Under the pieces are notes generated by a model, which saw only the letters and a list, made by a program, of their open reading frames with translations, was not told where the DNA came from and ran no database searches. 64,000 nt of DNA. Source: Lachnospiraceae bacterium. Its GTDB lineage: Bacteria; Bacillota; Clostridia; Lachnospirales; Lachnospiraceae. The stretch lies in NCBI GenBank assembly GCA_910575565.1, contig CAJTFL010000006.1, forward strand, positions 124,001 through 188,000. The letters are read 5' to 3'. This document shows, piece by piece, positions 53,581-63,303 of the stretch (positions are counted from its first letter, which is position 1; each line of letters begins with the position of its first letter). A program made the position numbers and the translations under genes.

Positions 53581-54063
53581 TTTATAATAATAGTTATTGC
53601 TTTTCCGTTGCGCCAGGCCATATTTCATCGTCACCGCGCTCTCGCTCCGCCTTCAACGTAGCGGGCGCTAAACTCGTGAAAGACCTCGTTAAGCGCCGAC
53701 GTTTCAGGAGGGGTTCCTCATGAAATATGGTCTGGCTCCACTGCTGTACGGGCTAGCGGAGAAAGGCACTTCCCGTAAGCCAGTACCTAGCCGCCTGTGG
53801 TGCGTGTACACTAAGAAAACCGTATAAAACGGCGGCACTTAGCCAGGTCTTTTCGAGCTTAGTGTCCGTTCCGTTTTATGTCGGGCGAGAGCGCGTTTTC
53901 GTGTGTACATCCACCACAGGCGGCGAACTCGTCAGCCTACGTGTCTCGTTTTAACCAGTAAACTCATCGTAAGAAACGCAGCTACCTCCATTCACTCCCA
54001 ATATCTTCTGAAACAACCCTGCGTTAAAACCATCTCCCCGGCTATCCAAGTTGACAAAGCATC
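53581..54063. repeat. Large structured repeat, copy B (inverted relative to copy A at 21.2 kb)
   Basis: It fills nearly all of the gap 53565-54113 between two convergent genes. Its hairpins are bounded by AGGCCATATTTCAT (53615-53628) with ATGAAATATGGTCT (53720-53733), and GCCGCCTGTGGTG (53790-53802) with CACCACAGGCGGC (53912-53924). The hairpin lengths, 119 and 135 bases, equal those in copy A. On the minus strand an open frame of 36 codons (54061-53951) reads FVNLDSRGDGFNAGLFQKIL, then GVNGGSCVSYDEFTG, then stop. The corresponding frame in copy A is broken. Half-copies of ATGCTTTGTTAACTTGGA-type sequence extend to 54097. Confidence 0.85.
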
Positions 54064-54113
54064 AATTCCCCTCAGCTTTCCAAGTTAACAAAGCATTAAA
54101 TTTTCAGGCAAAG

Positions 54114-55952
54114 CTATAAGTACCGCCGTCTGCGGATTTCATCTACAAACTCTCGGTTGCTGCGTGTTTTCGTGAACATATCCAGGATTTTTTCTACGGA
54201 ATCCTCCGGTTTCATGGAGTTGGTGGCCCGGCGGATGATCTCGATGGCTTCCGCTTCCTCGCGGCTTAAGAGCAGATCGTCCCGCCTGGTTCCGGACTTT
54301 AAGATATCGATGGCCGGGAAGATCCGTTTTTCGGAAAGCTTCCGATCCAGCACCAGTTCCATATTGCCGGTTCCTTTAAATTCCTCATAGATTACATCAT
54401 CCATGCGGCTGCCTGTGTCGATGAGCGCCGTTCCTAAAATGGTCAGGCTGCCGCCTTCGCGCATATTCCTGGCTGCGCCGAAGAACCGCTTAGGCATATG
54501 GAGGGCTGCCGGATCTAAGCCGCCGGATAAGGTGCGCCCGCTGGGGGGGACTACCAGGTTGTATGCCCTGGCCAGACGGGTGATGCTGTCTAACAGTATG
54601 GTTACATCCCGGCCATGCTCCACCAGCCTTCTGGCCCGCTCGATCACCATTTCGGAAACCCGCTTATGCCTTTCCGGCAGCTCGTCGAAGGTGGAGTAGA
54701 TCACTTCCACGTTTTCCCCCACAATGGCCTCTTTGATATCGGTAACTTCCTCCGGGCGTTCGTCAATCAGCAGGATAATTAAGTGCATCTTGGGCTGGTT
54801 GGTGGTGATGGCCTTGGCTACCTGCTTTAGCAGCGTGGTTTTCCCGGCTTTGGGCGGGGATACGATCAGACCGCGCTGTCCCTTGCCGATGGGAGCCATC
54901 AGATCTAAAACACGCATGGCGGTGGAATTGCGCATCCCCGCGGTTTCCATGTGGATCCGCTCGTTGGGGAAAATCGGCGTCAGATCCTCAAAGTTAGGCC
55001 GGCGCTCCGCCACGTTTACCGGGAAGCTGTTGATGCTGGTGACGTAAAGCAAGGCGGCAAATTTTTCCGTAGCGGCTTTGACCCTGCGGTTGCCCCGAAC
55101 CATGTCTCCGGTTTTCATGTTAAAGCGGCGGATTTGGGAGGGAGCCACATAGACATCGTTTTCGCCGGGGAGAAAGTTTTCACAGCGGATGAAGCCGAAG
55201 CCGTCAGGCATAACTTCCAGGATGCCGTTGGCTTCCATGCCGCTGTCCAGTTCCTGGATTTCGTCTAAATTCATCTCGATGTTTCTGCCGTCCGGGCGGG
55301 CAGCTTCCCGGATTGACGTATCCTGAGCCGTGTTTGTGCGGCTGGGATTTCCTTCCTGCCCGCTGCCTGTGCGGCTGGAAGCGCTTTCCTGCCCGTTTGC
55401 CATGCGCCCGGAAAATTCCTCCTGGCTGGTATTTGTGCGCCCTGAGCCTGCATCCTGGCTGACGCTTCGGTTTTCGTGCCGGTTTACCACCCGGATCTGC
55501 CTGCCGTCCATACGGCCTGCAAGGCGGCTTCCCGTGTTCTGATCCCTTCTGGGGGATTGGGCGTCCCTGCGTCCGTTTCCGTTATTGTTATTGCCGTTGT
55601 TCCCGAGCCTGCGGTTATTTCCTGACCGATCCCGGTTTTCGGCCTGGGAGGCAGAGTTTCCTGTCCGTCCCCGGTTTTCTGTCTGAGGGGATGAAGGCTC
55701 TGGCCGTCTCTGGCGTTCGGTTTGCCCAGAGGAAATAGGATTCTGTCCCTGGCTTTCCCTTTGGGCCGTCTCCGCTGCCTGCTCTTTTGGCGCATTTACT
55801 TCGCTTGAGGACGCTCTGCCAGGATTTCCTTCTGCCTGGCAGAGCAGCTGAATTAAGTCGGCTTTTCGCAGGCTGCTGATGCCCTTTAAGCCTTTTTCTT
55901 TTGCCAGTTCCTTTAATTCGCTTAAAGGAAGGGCGTTTAATTGTTCGTGCAT
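54114..55952 (-). CDS. rho: Transcription termination factor Rho with a long low-complexity insert
   Basis: Rho is the hexameric RNA-dependent ATPase that ends transcription. The N-terminal Rho_N domain ([20 protein letters not shown]) is at residues 7-50. A ~180-residue stretch rich in Gln, Asn, Ser, Gly and Arg follows ([18 protein letters not shown]). The RNA-binding cold-shock domain begins near residue 235 ([20 protein letters not shown]). The ATPase has Walker [13 protein letters not shown], Walker [14 protein letters not shown] and the R-loop region. Total length is 612 residues against about 420 in E. coli. AAGGAG precedes the ATG. Clostridial Rho inserts of this sort are known to be prion-like. 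Confidence 0.96.
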   Translation of the reverse strand: MHEQLNALPLSELKELAKEKGLKGISSLRKADLIQLLCQAEGNPGRASSSEVNAPKEQAAETAQRESQGQNPISSGQTERQRRPEPSSPQTENRGRTGNSASQAENRDRSGNNRRLGNNGNNNNGNGRRDAQSPRRDQNTGSRLAGRMDGRQIRVVNRHENRSVSQDAGSGRTNTSQEEFSGRMANGQESASSRTGSGQEGNPSRTNTAQDTSIREAARPDGRNIEMNLDEIQELDSGMEANGILEVMPDGFGFIRCENFLPGENDVYVAPSQIRRFNMKTGDMVRGNRRVKAATEKFAALLYVTSINSFPVNVAERRPNFEDLTPIFPNERIHMETAGMRNSTAMRVLDLMAPIGKGQRGLIVSPPKAGKTTLLKQVAKAITTNQPKMHLIILLIDERPEEVTDIKEAIVGENVEVIYSTFDELPERHKRVSEMVIERARRLVEHGRDVTILLDSITRLARAYNLVVPPSGRTLSGGLDPAALHMPKRFFGAARNMREGGSLTILGTALIDTGSRMDDVIYEEFKGTGNMELVLDRKLSEKRIFPAIDILKSGTRRDDLLLSREEAEAIEIIRRATNSMKPEDSVEKILDMFTKTRSNREFVDEIRRRRYL

Positions 55953-55967
55953 ACGTTCTCCTTATCC

Positions 55968-56003
55968 GGCTTGGCGCAAGGCCTGATGACGGCTGGCCAA
56001 GCC
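55968..56003 (-). promoter_or_regulatory. Hairpin in the rho leader next to the ribosome-binding site
   Basis: GGCTTGGC (minus strand, 56003-55996) pairs perfectly with GCCAAGCC (55975-55968), ending a few bases before the AAGGAG of rho. It could modulate translation or transcription of rho, which is autoregulated in other bacteria. Upstream, 56004-56346 holds no gene; a second perfect hairpin (AAACTCC-TTTT-GGAGTTT) lies at 56247-56264. Confidence 0.35.
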
Positions 56004-56346
56004 ACTTTTTCCCGATAACTTATCTTTATGGATATAACCAATGGTTAACTTGCCTGAACTTTAACCGACCGCAATCGCGGCCATGCCGGTTAAAATACGC
56101 GGCAAAAAGCGCTCGACTGCGAAATTTTTGATTGTCATAACGGGGATTTTCCTTAGAGTTGGAATTTATCAGAATACTACGGCTAGAATCCTGCCTTGCC
56201 TGCCTTCAATAGAAATGCAGGCGTGACAGTACGCTAATCCTTATGAAAACTCCTTTTGGAGTTTCAGACCAATATTTGCTGACTTAACCATTATAAGCGC
56301 AAAGCGGCGATAAGTAAAGCGGTTTTTCTAATTTTTGAAAAAATGA

Positions 56347-56375
56347 TTGCAATTTTAATGGAATGATGGTATACT
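56347..56375 (+). promoter_or_regulatory. SigA promoter of rpmE
   Basis: TTGCAA (56347-56352), 17 bases, then TATACT (56370-56375) with an extended TGG before the -10. The ~110-base leader includes a GCGGTT-GGG-AACCGC hairpin at about 56446-56460, which could serve ribosomal-protein feedback; that is inference. Confidence 0.75.
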
Positions 56376-56486
56376 GATAAAGCTGTTTGCTTACGCAGGC
56401 ATGAAAAGTTCCGGGGTGTCCTGGAAAGATGCTTAGTGAACGTATTGCGGTTGGGAACCGCAAATCATATGAGTGAGGTGAAAAAC

Positions 56487-56693
56487 ATGAAAGAGGGAAT
56501 CCATCCAAATTATTACCAGGCAAAAGTAGTATGCAACTGTGGCAATGAATTCGTAACGGGCTCCACGAAACAGGATATCCATGTGGAAATTTGTTCCAAG
56601 TGCCATCCTTTCTACACCGGCCAGCAGAAGACCGCCGCAGCCCGCGGACGTATTGATAAGTTCAATCGTAAATATGGGATTACTCCCCAGTAG
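56487..56693 (+). CDS. rpmE: 50S ribosomal protein L31, zinc-binding type
   Basis: A 68-residue ribosomal protein. It starts [20 protein letters not shown] and carries the four zinc-ligand cysteines (CNC near 16-18, CSKC near 37-40), so it is the zinc-dependent C+ form. The ATG at 56487 is 7 bases after GAGGTG; an upstream in-frame ATG at 56436 lies in the leader hairpin region. It is followed by the DUF1385-prmC-prfA cluster, the usual clostridial order. Confidence 0.97.
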   Translation: MKEGIHPNYYQAKVVCNCGNEFVTGSTKQDIHVEICSKCHPFYTGQQKTAAARGRIDKFNRKYGITPQ

Positions 56694-56807
56694 CATTGAT
56701 TGTGTGAATGTAGATGAAGCGTGCTCTTATGCGTACTCAGCGTATGGAAGAGGACGCTTTTTTTACCTGTGCGTTTTTTAAGCTGCGCAGGAAGGTGAGG
56801 TGAAAGC

Positions 56808-57749
56808 ATGAAATATTCAGGGATTGGCGGTCAGGCGGTCATCGAGGGCATAATGATGAAAAACAAAGATGAATATGCTACGGCAGTCCGCAAGCCGGAC
56901 GGGCAGATTGAGGTGGCAAAGGACACGTATGTAAGCCTGACGGAAAGGGTCAAGCTGTTTTCCCTGCCCTTTATCCGGGGGGTGTTCAGCTTTGCGGATT
57001 CCATGATCTTAGGGATGAAAACCTTAACGTGGTCCGCCGGTTTTTTTGAAGATGATGAGGACAGCCAGCCTGGGAAGGTAGAGCAGTGGCTGGATAAGGT
57101 GTTCGGGGAAAAGCTGGAGGCGGCATTGATGAGCCTGGTTATGGTGTTCTCCGTGGTCATGGCTATCGGAATCTTTATGGTGCTGCCCCTTCTCTTAGCA
57201 AATTTTTTTCGCCGGTTCATTCCCTCAGCAACCGTGATGGCGATCTTGGAAGGATGTATCCGGATAGGGATTTTTATCCTATATATAAAGATTATTTCCC
57301 GGATGGAGGACATCCGCCGTACCTTTATGTACCATGGGGCGGAGCATAAATGCATCAACTGCATTGAGCACGGCCTGGAGCTGACGGTGGATAATGTGCG
57401 GAAAAGCTCTAAGCAGCACAAGCGCTGCGGAACCAGCTTTCTGCTGATCGTAATGGTGATTAGCATCTTGTTTTTCATGGTCATCCGGGTAGATACGGTG
57501 TGGTTAAGGATTGCCAGCCGGATTGTGCTGATTCCGGTGATTGCCGGGGTTTCCTATGAATTTTTAAGGCTGGCAGGCCGCAGTGACTCGCCGGTGGTAA
57601 ACGTGCTCAGCCGTCCAGGGATGTGGATGCAGAATTTAACCACCAAGGAGCCGGATGATGGCATGATTGAAGTGGCGATCCAGGCGGTGGAAGCGGTGTT
57701 TGACTGGAAGGGCTACTTGGATGAAAATTTCCCGGGGTGGGAAGGATGA
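56808..57749 (+). CDS. DUF1385 family membrane protein (YqhQ-like)
   Basis: A 313-residue protein starting KYSGIGGQAVIEGIMMKNKD, the signature of DUF1385/YqhQ proteins. Three to four hydrophobic segments are visible (SLVMVFSVVMAIGIFMVLPL, FLLIVMVISILFFMVIRVDT, IVLIPVIAGVSYEFLRLAG), plus YHGAEHKCINCIEHG with conserved His and Cys. YqhQ-like proteins occur beside prmC and prfA in many Clostridia; the function is not established. The stop overlaps the prmC start. Confidence 0.93.
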   Translation: MKYSGIGGQAVIEGIMMKNKDEYATAVRKPDGQIEVAKDTYVSLTERVKLFSLPFIRGVFSFADSMILGMKTLTWSAGFFEDDEDSQPGKVEQWLDKVFGEKLEAALMSLVMVFSVVMAIGIFMVLPLLLANFFRRFIPSATVMAILEGCIRIGIFILYIKIISRMEDIRRTFMYHGAEHKCINCIEHGLELTVDNVRKSSKQHKRCGTSFLLIVMVISILFFMVIRVDTVWLRIASRIVLIPVIAGVSYEFLRLAGRSDSPVVNVLSRPGMWMQNLTTKEPDDGMIEVAIQAVEAVFDWKGYLDENFPGWEG

Positions 57750-58654
57750 AGGAGACGCTCCAAAGCCTTCTCCTTTCTGGCCAGGAGGAATTAAAGGAAA
57801 AAGGCGTTCCGGAACCGGATCTGGACGCAAAATATCTGCTGCTGGAAGCTTTTTGCACGGATATGGCCCATTTTCTGATGGATCGGGGAAGGGGGCTTGC
57901 AGAGACGGAGGAAAACCACAGGATGGCCGGGCGCTACCGGGAAATGATCCGGGAGCGGGCCAGGCGGGTTCCCCTGCAGCAGATTCTGGGAATCCAGGAG
58001 TTTATGGGGCTTTCCTTTTTCGTCAGCCCCCATGTGCTGATTCCCAGGCAGGATACGGAAACCTTGGTAGAGGCGGTGCTTAAGGAGCATCCGGGGGCGG
58101 GGGAGCGGGTTTTAGAGCTGTGCACCGGTTCCGGCTGCATTGCCGTCAGCCTGGCGCGCCTGGGAAAGTATGGGCAGATTACGGCCACAGACCTATCGAA
58201 AGAGGCGCTAAAGGTGGCAAGGAAAAACTGCGAAAGCCTTTTAGGAAGGGAGCAGGGCGCATTCTGCCCGGTGGAGCTGGTGCATGGGGATTTGTTTGAG
58301 GCTCTGGGAACGAAAGAGGCTAAGTTTGATCTGCTGGTGGCCAATCCGCCTTATATCCCCACCCAGGCTATCTTAAGGCTGGAGCCGGAGGTTCGGGACT
58401 TTGAGCCCAGGATGGCTTTGGACGGAAGGGAAGACGGCCTGGAATTTTACCGGCGGATTGTGGCAGAGTGCGGAAAATATTTAAACAAAGGAGCCGCGAT
58501 TTACTTAGAAATTGGCTGTGATCAGGCGGAGGAGGTAGGCGCGCTCCTTGAACGCCATGGCTTTAAGGCTCTGCGGGTGCTCCGGGACGGGGCAGGGCTT
58601 GATCGGGTAGTGGCAGCGATATATGATGCTGCTGGTGCTGCCTTGCGGAAATAA
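57746..58654 (+). CDS. prmC: Peptide chain release factor N5-glutamine methyltransferase
   Basis: PrmC (HemK) methylates the glutamine of the GGQ motif in RF1/RF2; its substrate gene prfA lies next. The SAM motif VLELCTGSGCIAVSLARLG and the catalytic LLVANPPYIP are present, and the N-terminal domain includes PLQQILGIQEFMG. The length is 302 residues. The ATG overlaps the preceding stop codon (ATGA) with GGGAAGG upstream, indicating coupled translation. Confidence 0.95.
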   Translation: MKETLQSLLLSGQEELKEKGVPEPDLDAKYLLLEAFCTDMAHFLMDRGRGLAETEENHRMAGRYREMIRERARRVPLQQILGIQEFMGLSFFVSPHVLIPRQDTETLVEAVLKEHPGAGERVLELCTGSGCIAVSLARLGKYGQITATDLSKEALKVARKNCESLLGREQGAFCPVELVHGDLFEALGTKEAKFDLLVANPPYIPTQAILRLEPEVRDFEPRMALDGREDGLEFYRRIVAECGKYLNKGAAIYLEIGCDQAEEVGALLERHGFKALRVLRDGAGLDRVVAAIYDAAGAALRK

Positions 58655-58799
58655 CGGTGAATTTCGATAATTCCGGTAAGGTAATACCAGAGAGGAAAAG
58701 GCATAAGCCTGATGGAGGGCGCACTGCCTTGGAATGTACTCTCGGAATCTCCCTTGCACCTGATTTTGAGAGCATATTGGAAATGAAAGGAGGATTCTC

Positions 58800-59876
58800 A
58801 TGTTTGACCGGTTAGAAGATATTTTAATCCATTTTGAGGAATTGATGCAGGAATTGGCAAGCCCGGGCGTTACGGAAGATCCGAAACGGTTCCAGCGGCT
58901 GATGAAGGAGCAGGCGGATTTAACGCCTCTGGTGGAAACGTATAAGGCGTATAAGCAGGCGAAGCAGACCATAGAGGACAGCCTGCTGCTTTTGGAAGAG
59001 GAAAATGACGAGGAGCTTAGGGAGTTAGCGAAGGAAGAGCTGTCTGACGGGAAAAAACAGGTGGAAAAGCTGGAATACGATCTTAAGCTTCTCCTGCTTC
59101 CCAAGGATCCTAATGACGATAAAAACATTATCCTGGAAATTCGCGCAGGGGCGGGAGGGGATGAGGCGGCGCTTTTTGCCTCTGAGCTTTACCGGATGTA
59201 CTGCAGCTACGCAGACAGCCAAAGGTGGAAGGTGGAGTTGGTCAGCGTTAATGAAAGCGGCATTGGCGGCTTCAAGGAAGTGGTGGCGATGATTAACGGA
59301 AAGGGCGCGTATTCTAAACTGAAATATGAAAGCGGCGTCCATCGGGTGCAGCGTGTGCCGGAAACGGAGTCCGGGGGAAGGATCCATACCTCCACGGCCA
59401 CGGTGGCGGTAATGCCGGAAGCGGAAGAATTTGATATTGTTATTGACGATAAGGATATCCGCATTGATGTTATGCGTGCCTCGGGAAACGGCGGCCAGTG
59501 CGTAAATACCACGGACTCTGCAGTGCGCCTGACCCATATTCCCACCGGCATTGTGATCTACAGCCAGACGGAAAAGTCCCAGCTGCAGAACAAGGAGAAA
59601 GCCTTCCGCTTGCTGCGCTCCAAGCTGTACGATTTGGAATTGGAAAAACGCCAGAGCGCGGAGGCGGACGAACGGCGCAGCCAGATCGGCACTGGCGATC
59701 GGTCGGAAAAGATCCGCACCTATAATTTCCCCCAGGGAAGGGTGACGGATCACCGGATAAAGCTTACCTTATATAAGATTGATTCCATAATGAACGGGGA
59801 TATCCAGGAGCTTTTGGATGGGCTGATCACCGCTGACCAGGCTATGCGTTTAAGCAGGTTAAATGAAACGGCCTAG
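58800..59876 (+). CDS. prfA: Peptide chain release factor 1
   Basis: RF1 reads UAA and UAG stop codons. The GGQ loop is visible in [22 protein letters not shown]1-type flanking sequence is [20 protein letters not shown], and the C-terminal [20 protein letters not shown] is conserved. There is no programmed frameshift site as found in RF2 genes. The length, 358 residues, is typical. AAAGGAGG lies 7 bases before the ATG. Confidence 0.97.
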   Translation: MFDRLEDILIHFEELMQELASPGVTEDPKRFQRLMKEQADLTPLVETYKAYKQAKQTIEDSLLLLEEENDEELRELAKEELSDGKKQVEKLEYDLKLLLLPKDPNDDKNIILEIRAGAGGDEAALFASELYRMYCSYADSQRWKVELVSVNESGIGGFKEVVAMINGKGAYSKLKYESGVHRVQRVPETESGGRIHTSTATVAVMPEAEEFDIVIDDKDIRIDVMRASGNGGQCVNTTDSAVRLTHIPTGIVIYSQTEKSQLQNKEKAFRLLRSKLYDLELEKRQSAEADERRSQIGTGDRSEKIRTYNFPQGRVTDHRIKLTLYKIDSIMNGDIQELLDGLITADQAMRLSRLNETA

Positions 59877-59991
59877 AAACCTTGATTTTATGCGGATGTA
59901 TACGAGGTGTCCGTGTATATTTCCGGTTAAGCGGTTATCACTACCCGATTGAAAGTAAGAGGTGCTGGTGTACCATAGCTGGGAAAGATGA

Positions 59992-60159
59992 ATAAGACGG
60001 CGTAAACAACCTTTAAGGAAGCTGCTGAATGCAGGCGAAGCAAGCCTGGCATCAGCAGCCATAGGCTGGCTTCCAGATAAAGAACCGCAGCCTATATTAG
60101 AGGTTGTACCGAACGGATTTAACAAAATCCATCCATGTAAGATTGCATATCCATTATAA
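59992..60159 (+). pseudogene. 55-codon open relic of an unidentified gene
   Basis: The frame encodes RRRKQPLRKLLNAGEASLAS, then AAIGWLPDKEPQPILEVVPN, then GFNKIHPCKIAYPL and a TAA. It has protein-like composition but no start codon, with a stop just upstream, so it looks like the 3' end of a decayed gene. The family is not recognised. The gap 59877-60774 otherwise holds the terminator and the 109-base repeats. Confidence 0.35.
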
Positions 60160-60194
60160 GCCAAAGATTTAGGAAAAACCAGACAAGATATTGG

Positions 60195-60242
60195 CGATAT
60201 CAAAAATAACCTTAAAAAAGTCTATTTTTGATATCGTTTTTT
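60195..60242 (+). terminator. Strong Rho-independent terminator
   Basis: CGATATCAAAAATA (60195-60208) pairs perfectly with TATTTTTGATATCG (60223-60236), followed by six T. It separates the prfA transcription unit from gdpP. Confidence 0.85.
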
Positions 60243-60340
60243 GCGTTTGGGGCAAAAATTGTCAGATGGATTTTTGGCAGAAGGCGGCCTGGCTGGCGTT
60301 TGCGTTTAATTCCCATGGACGAAAACTGTAACTTATGGTA

Positions 60341-60667
60341 TAATCTCGGCAGAGATTATACCGTGCCGGTTCGGGTCACGGGGAGCGGGACAAGAAACCG
60401 ACCGAACCGGGCACATCCCCCGGAGGGGTCATGTCCGGAGGACATGGCATAATCTCGGCAGAGATTATACCGTGCCGGTTCGGGTCACGGGGAGCGGGAC
60501 AAAAAACCGACCGAACCGGGCACATCCCCCGGAGGGGTCATGTCCGGAGGACATGGCATAATCTCGGCAGAGATTATACCGTGCCGGTTCGGGTCACGGG
60601 GAGCGGGACAAAAAACCGACCGAACCGGGCACATCCCCCGGAGGGGTCATGTCCGGAGGACATGGCA
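60341..60667 (+). repeat. Triple tandem 109-bp repeat upstream of gdpP
   Basis: Three head-to-tail units start at 60341, 60450 and 60559 and differ by only one base or so. Each contains a TAATCTC/GAGATTA palindrome, a long GTGCCGGTTCGGG...CCGAACCGGGCAC hairpin, a CCCC/GGGG hairpin and a perfect CATGTCC-GGA-GGACATG hairpin. A TATAAT-like box (TGGTATAAT or TGGCATAAT) spans the start of every unit. Since 109 is not a multiple of three, the long open frames across the array shift frame and are not credible proteins. Confidence 0.95.
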
Positions 60668-60774
60668 TAATAGGAGGAAGGTATCGTTTGCTCTGGCGAT
60701 GGTACTGTGGAGTTTAGCGCTGCCGGGCATTTCGGGCAGCGCCAGGAATACGCTGAATTTGATAGGAGAGGAAT

Positions 60775-62820
60775 ATGAAGGAAAAGGTTCGGGTAAGGGG
60801 CCTGTTGAGCGTTTACTTGCAGTGGCCGCTGATTCTTTCCGTCCTGCTGATTATCGCCACCATGGTAATCGCGGCGGTGAATGTTAAGGCGGCGGCAGTG
60901 TTAAGTGTGTTTACGTTCCTGTACTTCCTGATTGCCCTGTGGCTTTACCTGTACCAGAGGAAAAGCGTACTGGCAGGGCTGGTGGAATTTTCTTCGGAAT
61001 ATGCATGGATCCAGAAGCAGCTTTTATCGGAAATGATACAGCCTTACGCAGTGGCTGATGATAAGGGGCGCCTGCTTTGGATGAACCGTTCCTTTGCGGA
61101 GCTTTTGGGGATGGATCACCGCAGCCGGAAAAGCTTGTTTACAGTGTTTCCGGAGATTACGAAGGAGATGTTGGAGAAAAATGAGGAGGTCAGCGTCCAT
61201 ACCGAGTATGAGAAACGGAATTATCGGGTGGATTTAAAATGGGTGGCCTTAAAGGATGCCGCCTCATTGGAAATTACCTTGGGGGCAGGGGTTACGGAGG
61301 AATATTTGCTTTCCGTTTACTTGGCGGATGAGACGGAAGTTCTTCACTATAAAAAGGAAATTGACAATCAGAAGATGGTGGCAGGCCTGGTTTATCTGGA
61401 TAACTATGAGGAAGCTCTTGAGAGTGTGGAGGAAGTGCGCCGTTCCCTGCTGACCGCGCTGATTGACCGGAAGATCAATAAATACATCTCGGCTATGAAC
61501 GGCGTGGTAAAGAAGCTGGAAAAGGATAAATATCTGTTTGTGATTAAGCAGCAGTATGTGGCTCGGATGAAGGAGGATCGGTTTGCCATCCTGGAGGATG
61601 TGAAGACGGTAAATATTGGAAATGATATGGCCGTTACCTTAAGCATTGGGATCGGGATGAACGGGGAGACGTACAACCAGAATTATGAGTTTGCCCGCAC
61701 ATCCATTGATATGGCGCTGGGACGGGGCGGGGACCAGGCGGTGGTGAAGGACGGGCAGAAGATTCAGTATTTTGGCGGCAAGGCCCAGCAGATGGAAAAG
61801 GCCACCCGGGTGAAGGCCAGGGTGAAAGCCCATGCCTTAAGGGAGCTGATGGAGAATAAGGACAGACTGCTGATTATGGGCCATAAGATGGCGGATATCG
61901 ATTCCTTCGGCGCGGCCTTAGGAATCTACCGAATCGCCACTTCCTTTAATAAAAAAGCGCATATTGTCATTAATGATGTGACCACTTCCATAAGGCCTAT
62001 GATGGATCGGTTTATCGGAAATCCGGAATATCCGGAGGATTTATTTTTAAACGGCTCCAGGGCGGCGGAACTGGTGGATGCCAGCACAATGCTGGTGGTG
62101 GTGGATGTTAACCGGCCCAGCATTACCGATACCCCGGCGCTGCTTAAGATGGCTAAGTCTATCGTGGTGCTGGATCACCATCGGCAGAGCAGTGAAATTA
62201 TCGATAATGCGGTGCTTTCCTATGTGGAACCATACGCCTCCTCCGCCTGCGAGATGGTGGCTGAGGTGCTTCAGTATATCGCCGACGGCATCCGAATCCG
62301 TCCGGCGGAGGCCGACGCCATGTATGCCGGCATTGTGATTGACACCACGAATTTCACCAACCAGACCGGGGTGCGTACCTTTGAGGCGGCGGCTTTCTTA
62401 AGGCGGAATGGGGCGGACATTACCAGGGTTCGGAAGCTGTTTCGGGATAATATGGCGGAGTATCAGGCGAAGGCTGATGCCGTTCGGCGGGCCGAGGTTT
62501 ACCGCAATGACTTTGCCATCAGCACCTGCGCATCGGAAGGGCTTGCCAGCCCCACTATCGTGGGAGCCCAGGCGGCGAATGATCTTTTGGAGATCAATGG
62601 CATTAAAGCTTCGGTGGTGCTGACGGAGTATAATCACGTGATCTATGCCAGCGCCCGTTCCATTGACGAGGTAAATGTGCAGGTGATGATGGAACATTTA
62701 GGCGGCGGGGGCCACCGGGCGGTAGCCGGGGCGCAGCTGGAAGGCGTGAACATGGATCAGGCCAAGGTTATGGTGAAAAACGTAATTGACGAAATGTTGG
62801 AAAAAGGAGATGTTTCATAA
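60775..62820 (+). CDS. gdpP: Cyclic-di-AMP phosphodiesterase GdpP (YybT)
   Basis: A 681-residue membrane enzyme that degrades c-di-AMP. Two N-terminal transmembrane helices (about 16-35 and 40-58) are followed by a PAS domain with the region [20 protein letters not shown]. Next come a degenerate GGDEF domain ([18 protein letters not shown] segment in place of the active loop), the DHH domain ([28 protein letters not shown]) and DHHA1 with [20 protein letters not shown] lies just before the ATG. It is followed by rplI and dnaB, the conserved Firmicutes order. Confidence 0.96.
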   Translation: MKEKVRVRGLLSVYLQWPLILSVLLIIATMVIAAVNVKAAAVLSVFTFLYFLIALWLYLYQRKSVLAGLVEFSSEYAWIQKQLLSEMIQPYAVADDKGRLLWMNRSFAELLGMDHRSRKSLFTVFPEITKEMLEKNEEVSVHTEYEKRNYRVDLKWVALKDAASLEITLGAGVTEEYLLSVYLADETEVLHYKKEIDNQKMVAGLVYLDNYEEALESVEEVRRSLLTALIDRKINKYISAMNGVVKKLEKDKYLFVIKQQYVARMKEDRFAILEDVKTVNIGNDMAVTLSIGIGMNGETYNQNYEFARTSIDMALGRGGDQAVVKDGQKIQYFGGKAQQMEKATRVKARVKAHALRELMENKDRLLIMGHKMADIDSFGAALGIYRIATSFNKKAHIVINDVTTSIRPMMDRFIGNPEYPEDLFLNGSRAAELVDASTMLVVVDVNRPSITDTPALLKMAKSIVVLDHHRQSSEIIDNAVLSYVEPYASSACEMVAEVLQYIADGIRIRPAEADAMYAGIVIDTTNFTNQTGVRTFEAAAFLRRNGADITRVRKLFRDNMAEYQAKADAVRRAEVYRNDFAISTCASEGLASPTIVGAQAANDLLEINGIKASVVLTEYNHVIYASARSIDEVNVQVMMEHLGGGGHRAVAGAQLEGVNMDQAKVMVKNVIDEMLEKGDVS

Positions 62821-63266
62821 TGGATATTGTATTGTTGGAAGATGTAAAGTCATTGGGGAAAAAAGGACAGATTGTGAAGGTAAACGACGGCTATGCCAGG
62901 AATTTTATCCTGCCGAAAAAGCTGGGTGTGGAGGCTACGGCTAAAAACTTAAATGATTTAAAGCTGAAAAAGGCTAATGAGGAGCGGGTGGCCGCCCAGC
63001 AGCTTGCCCAGGCGAAGGAGCTTGCAAAGGCTATCGGGAAGCTTTCCGTTACGATCCCCATGAAAGCAGGAGAGGGCGGCAGGGCTTTCGGTTCCGTGTC
63101 CGGCAAGGAAATCGGCAAGGCCATCACGGATCAGCTGAACATGGATATTGACAAGAAAAAATTCCAGCTTTCCGAGCCGATTAAAACCTTCGGGACCCAT
63201 GAGGTTTCCATTAAGCTCCATAAAGATGTGGTAGCGAAGCTTACGGTGAAGGTAGTGGAAGCGTAA
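62820..63266 (+). CDS. rplI: 50S ribosomal protein L9
   Basis: A 148-residue ribosomal protein with the N-terminal signature [20 protein letters not shown] and [17 protein letters not shown], then a long central helix and the C-terminal domain ([13 protein letters not shown]). Its ATG shares one base with the gdpP stop codon (TAATG), so it is translationally coupled. Confidence 0.97.
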   Translation: MDIVLLEDVKSLGKKGQIVKVNDGYARNFILPKKLGVEATAKNLNDLKLKKANEERVAAQQLAQAKELAKAIGKLSVTIPMKAGEGGRAFGSVSGKEIGKAITDQLNMDIDKKKFQLSEPIKTFGTHEVSIKLHKDVVAKLTVKVVEA

Positions 63267-63303
63267 AGGGAATTTTTGTGCAGGATGCTTAGGAGGGGAC
63301 GAA

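Noticed and set aside
60341..60667. The regularly spaced 109-bp units as a CRISPR array
   Set aside because: The units are identical over their whole length with no variable spacers, and no cas genes are nearby.
60431..60887. Overlapping open frames of 79-115 codons across the 109-bp repeats
   Set aside because: They arise because the repeat lacks stops in several frames; 109 is not a multiple of three, and composition (Arg/Gly/Pro/His) follows GC-rich hairpins rather than a protein family.
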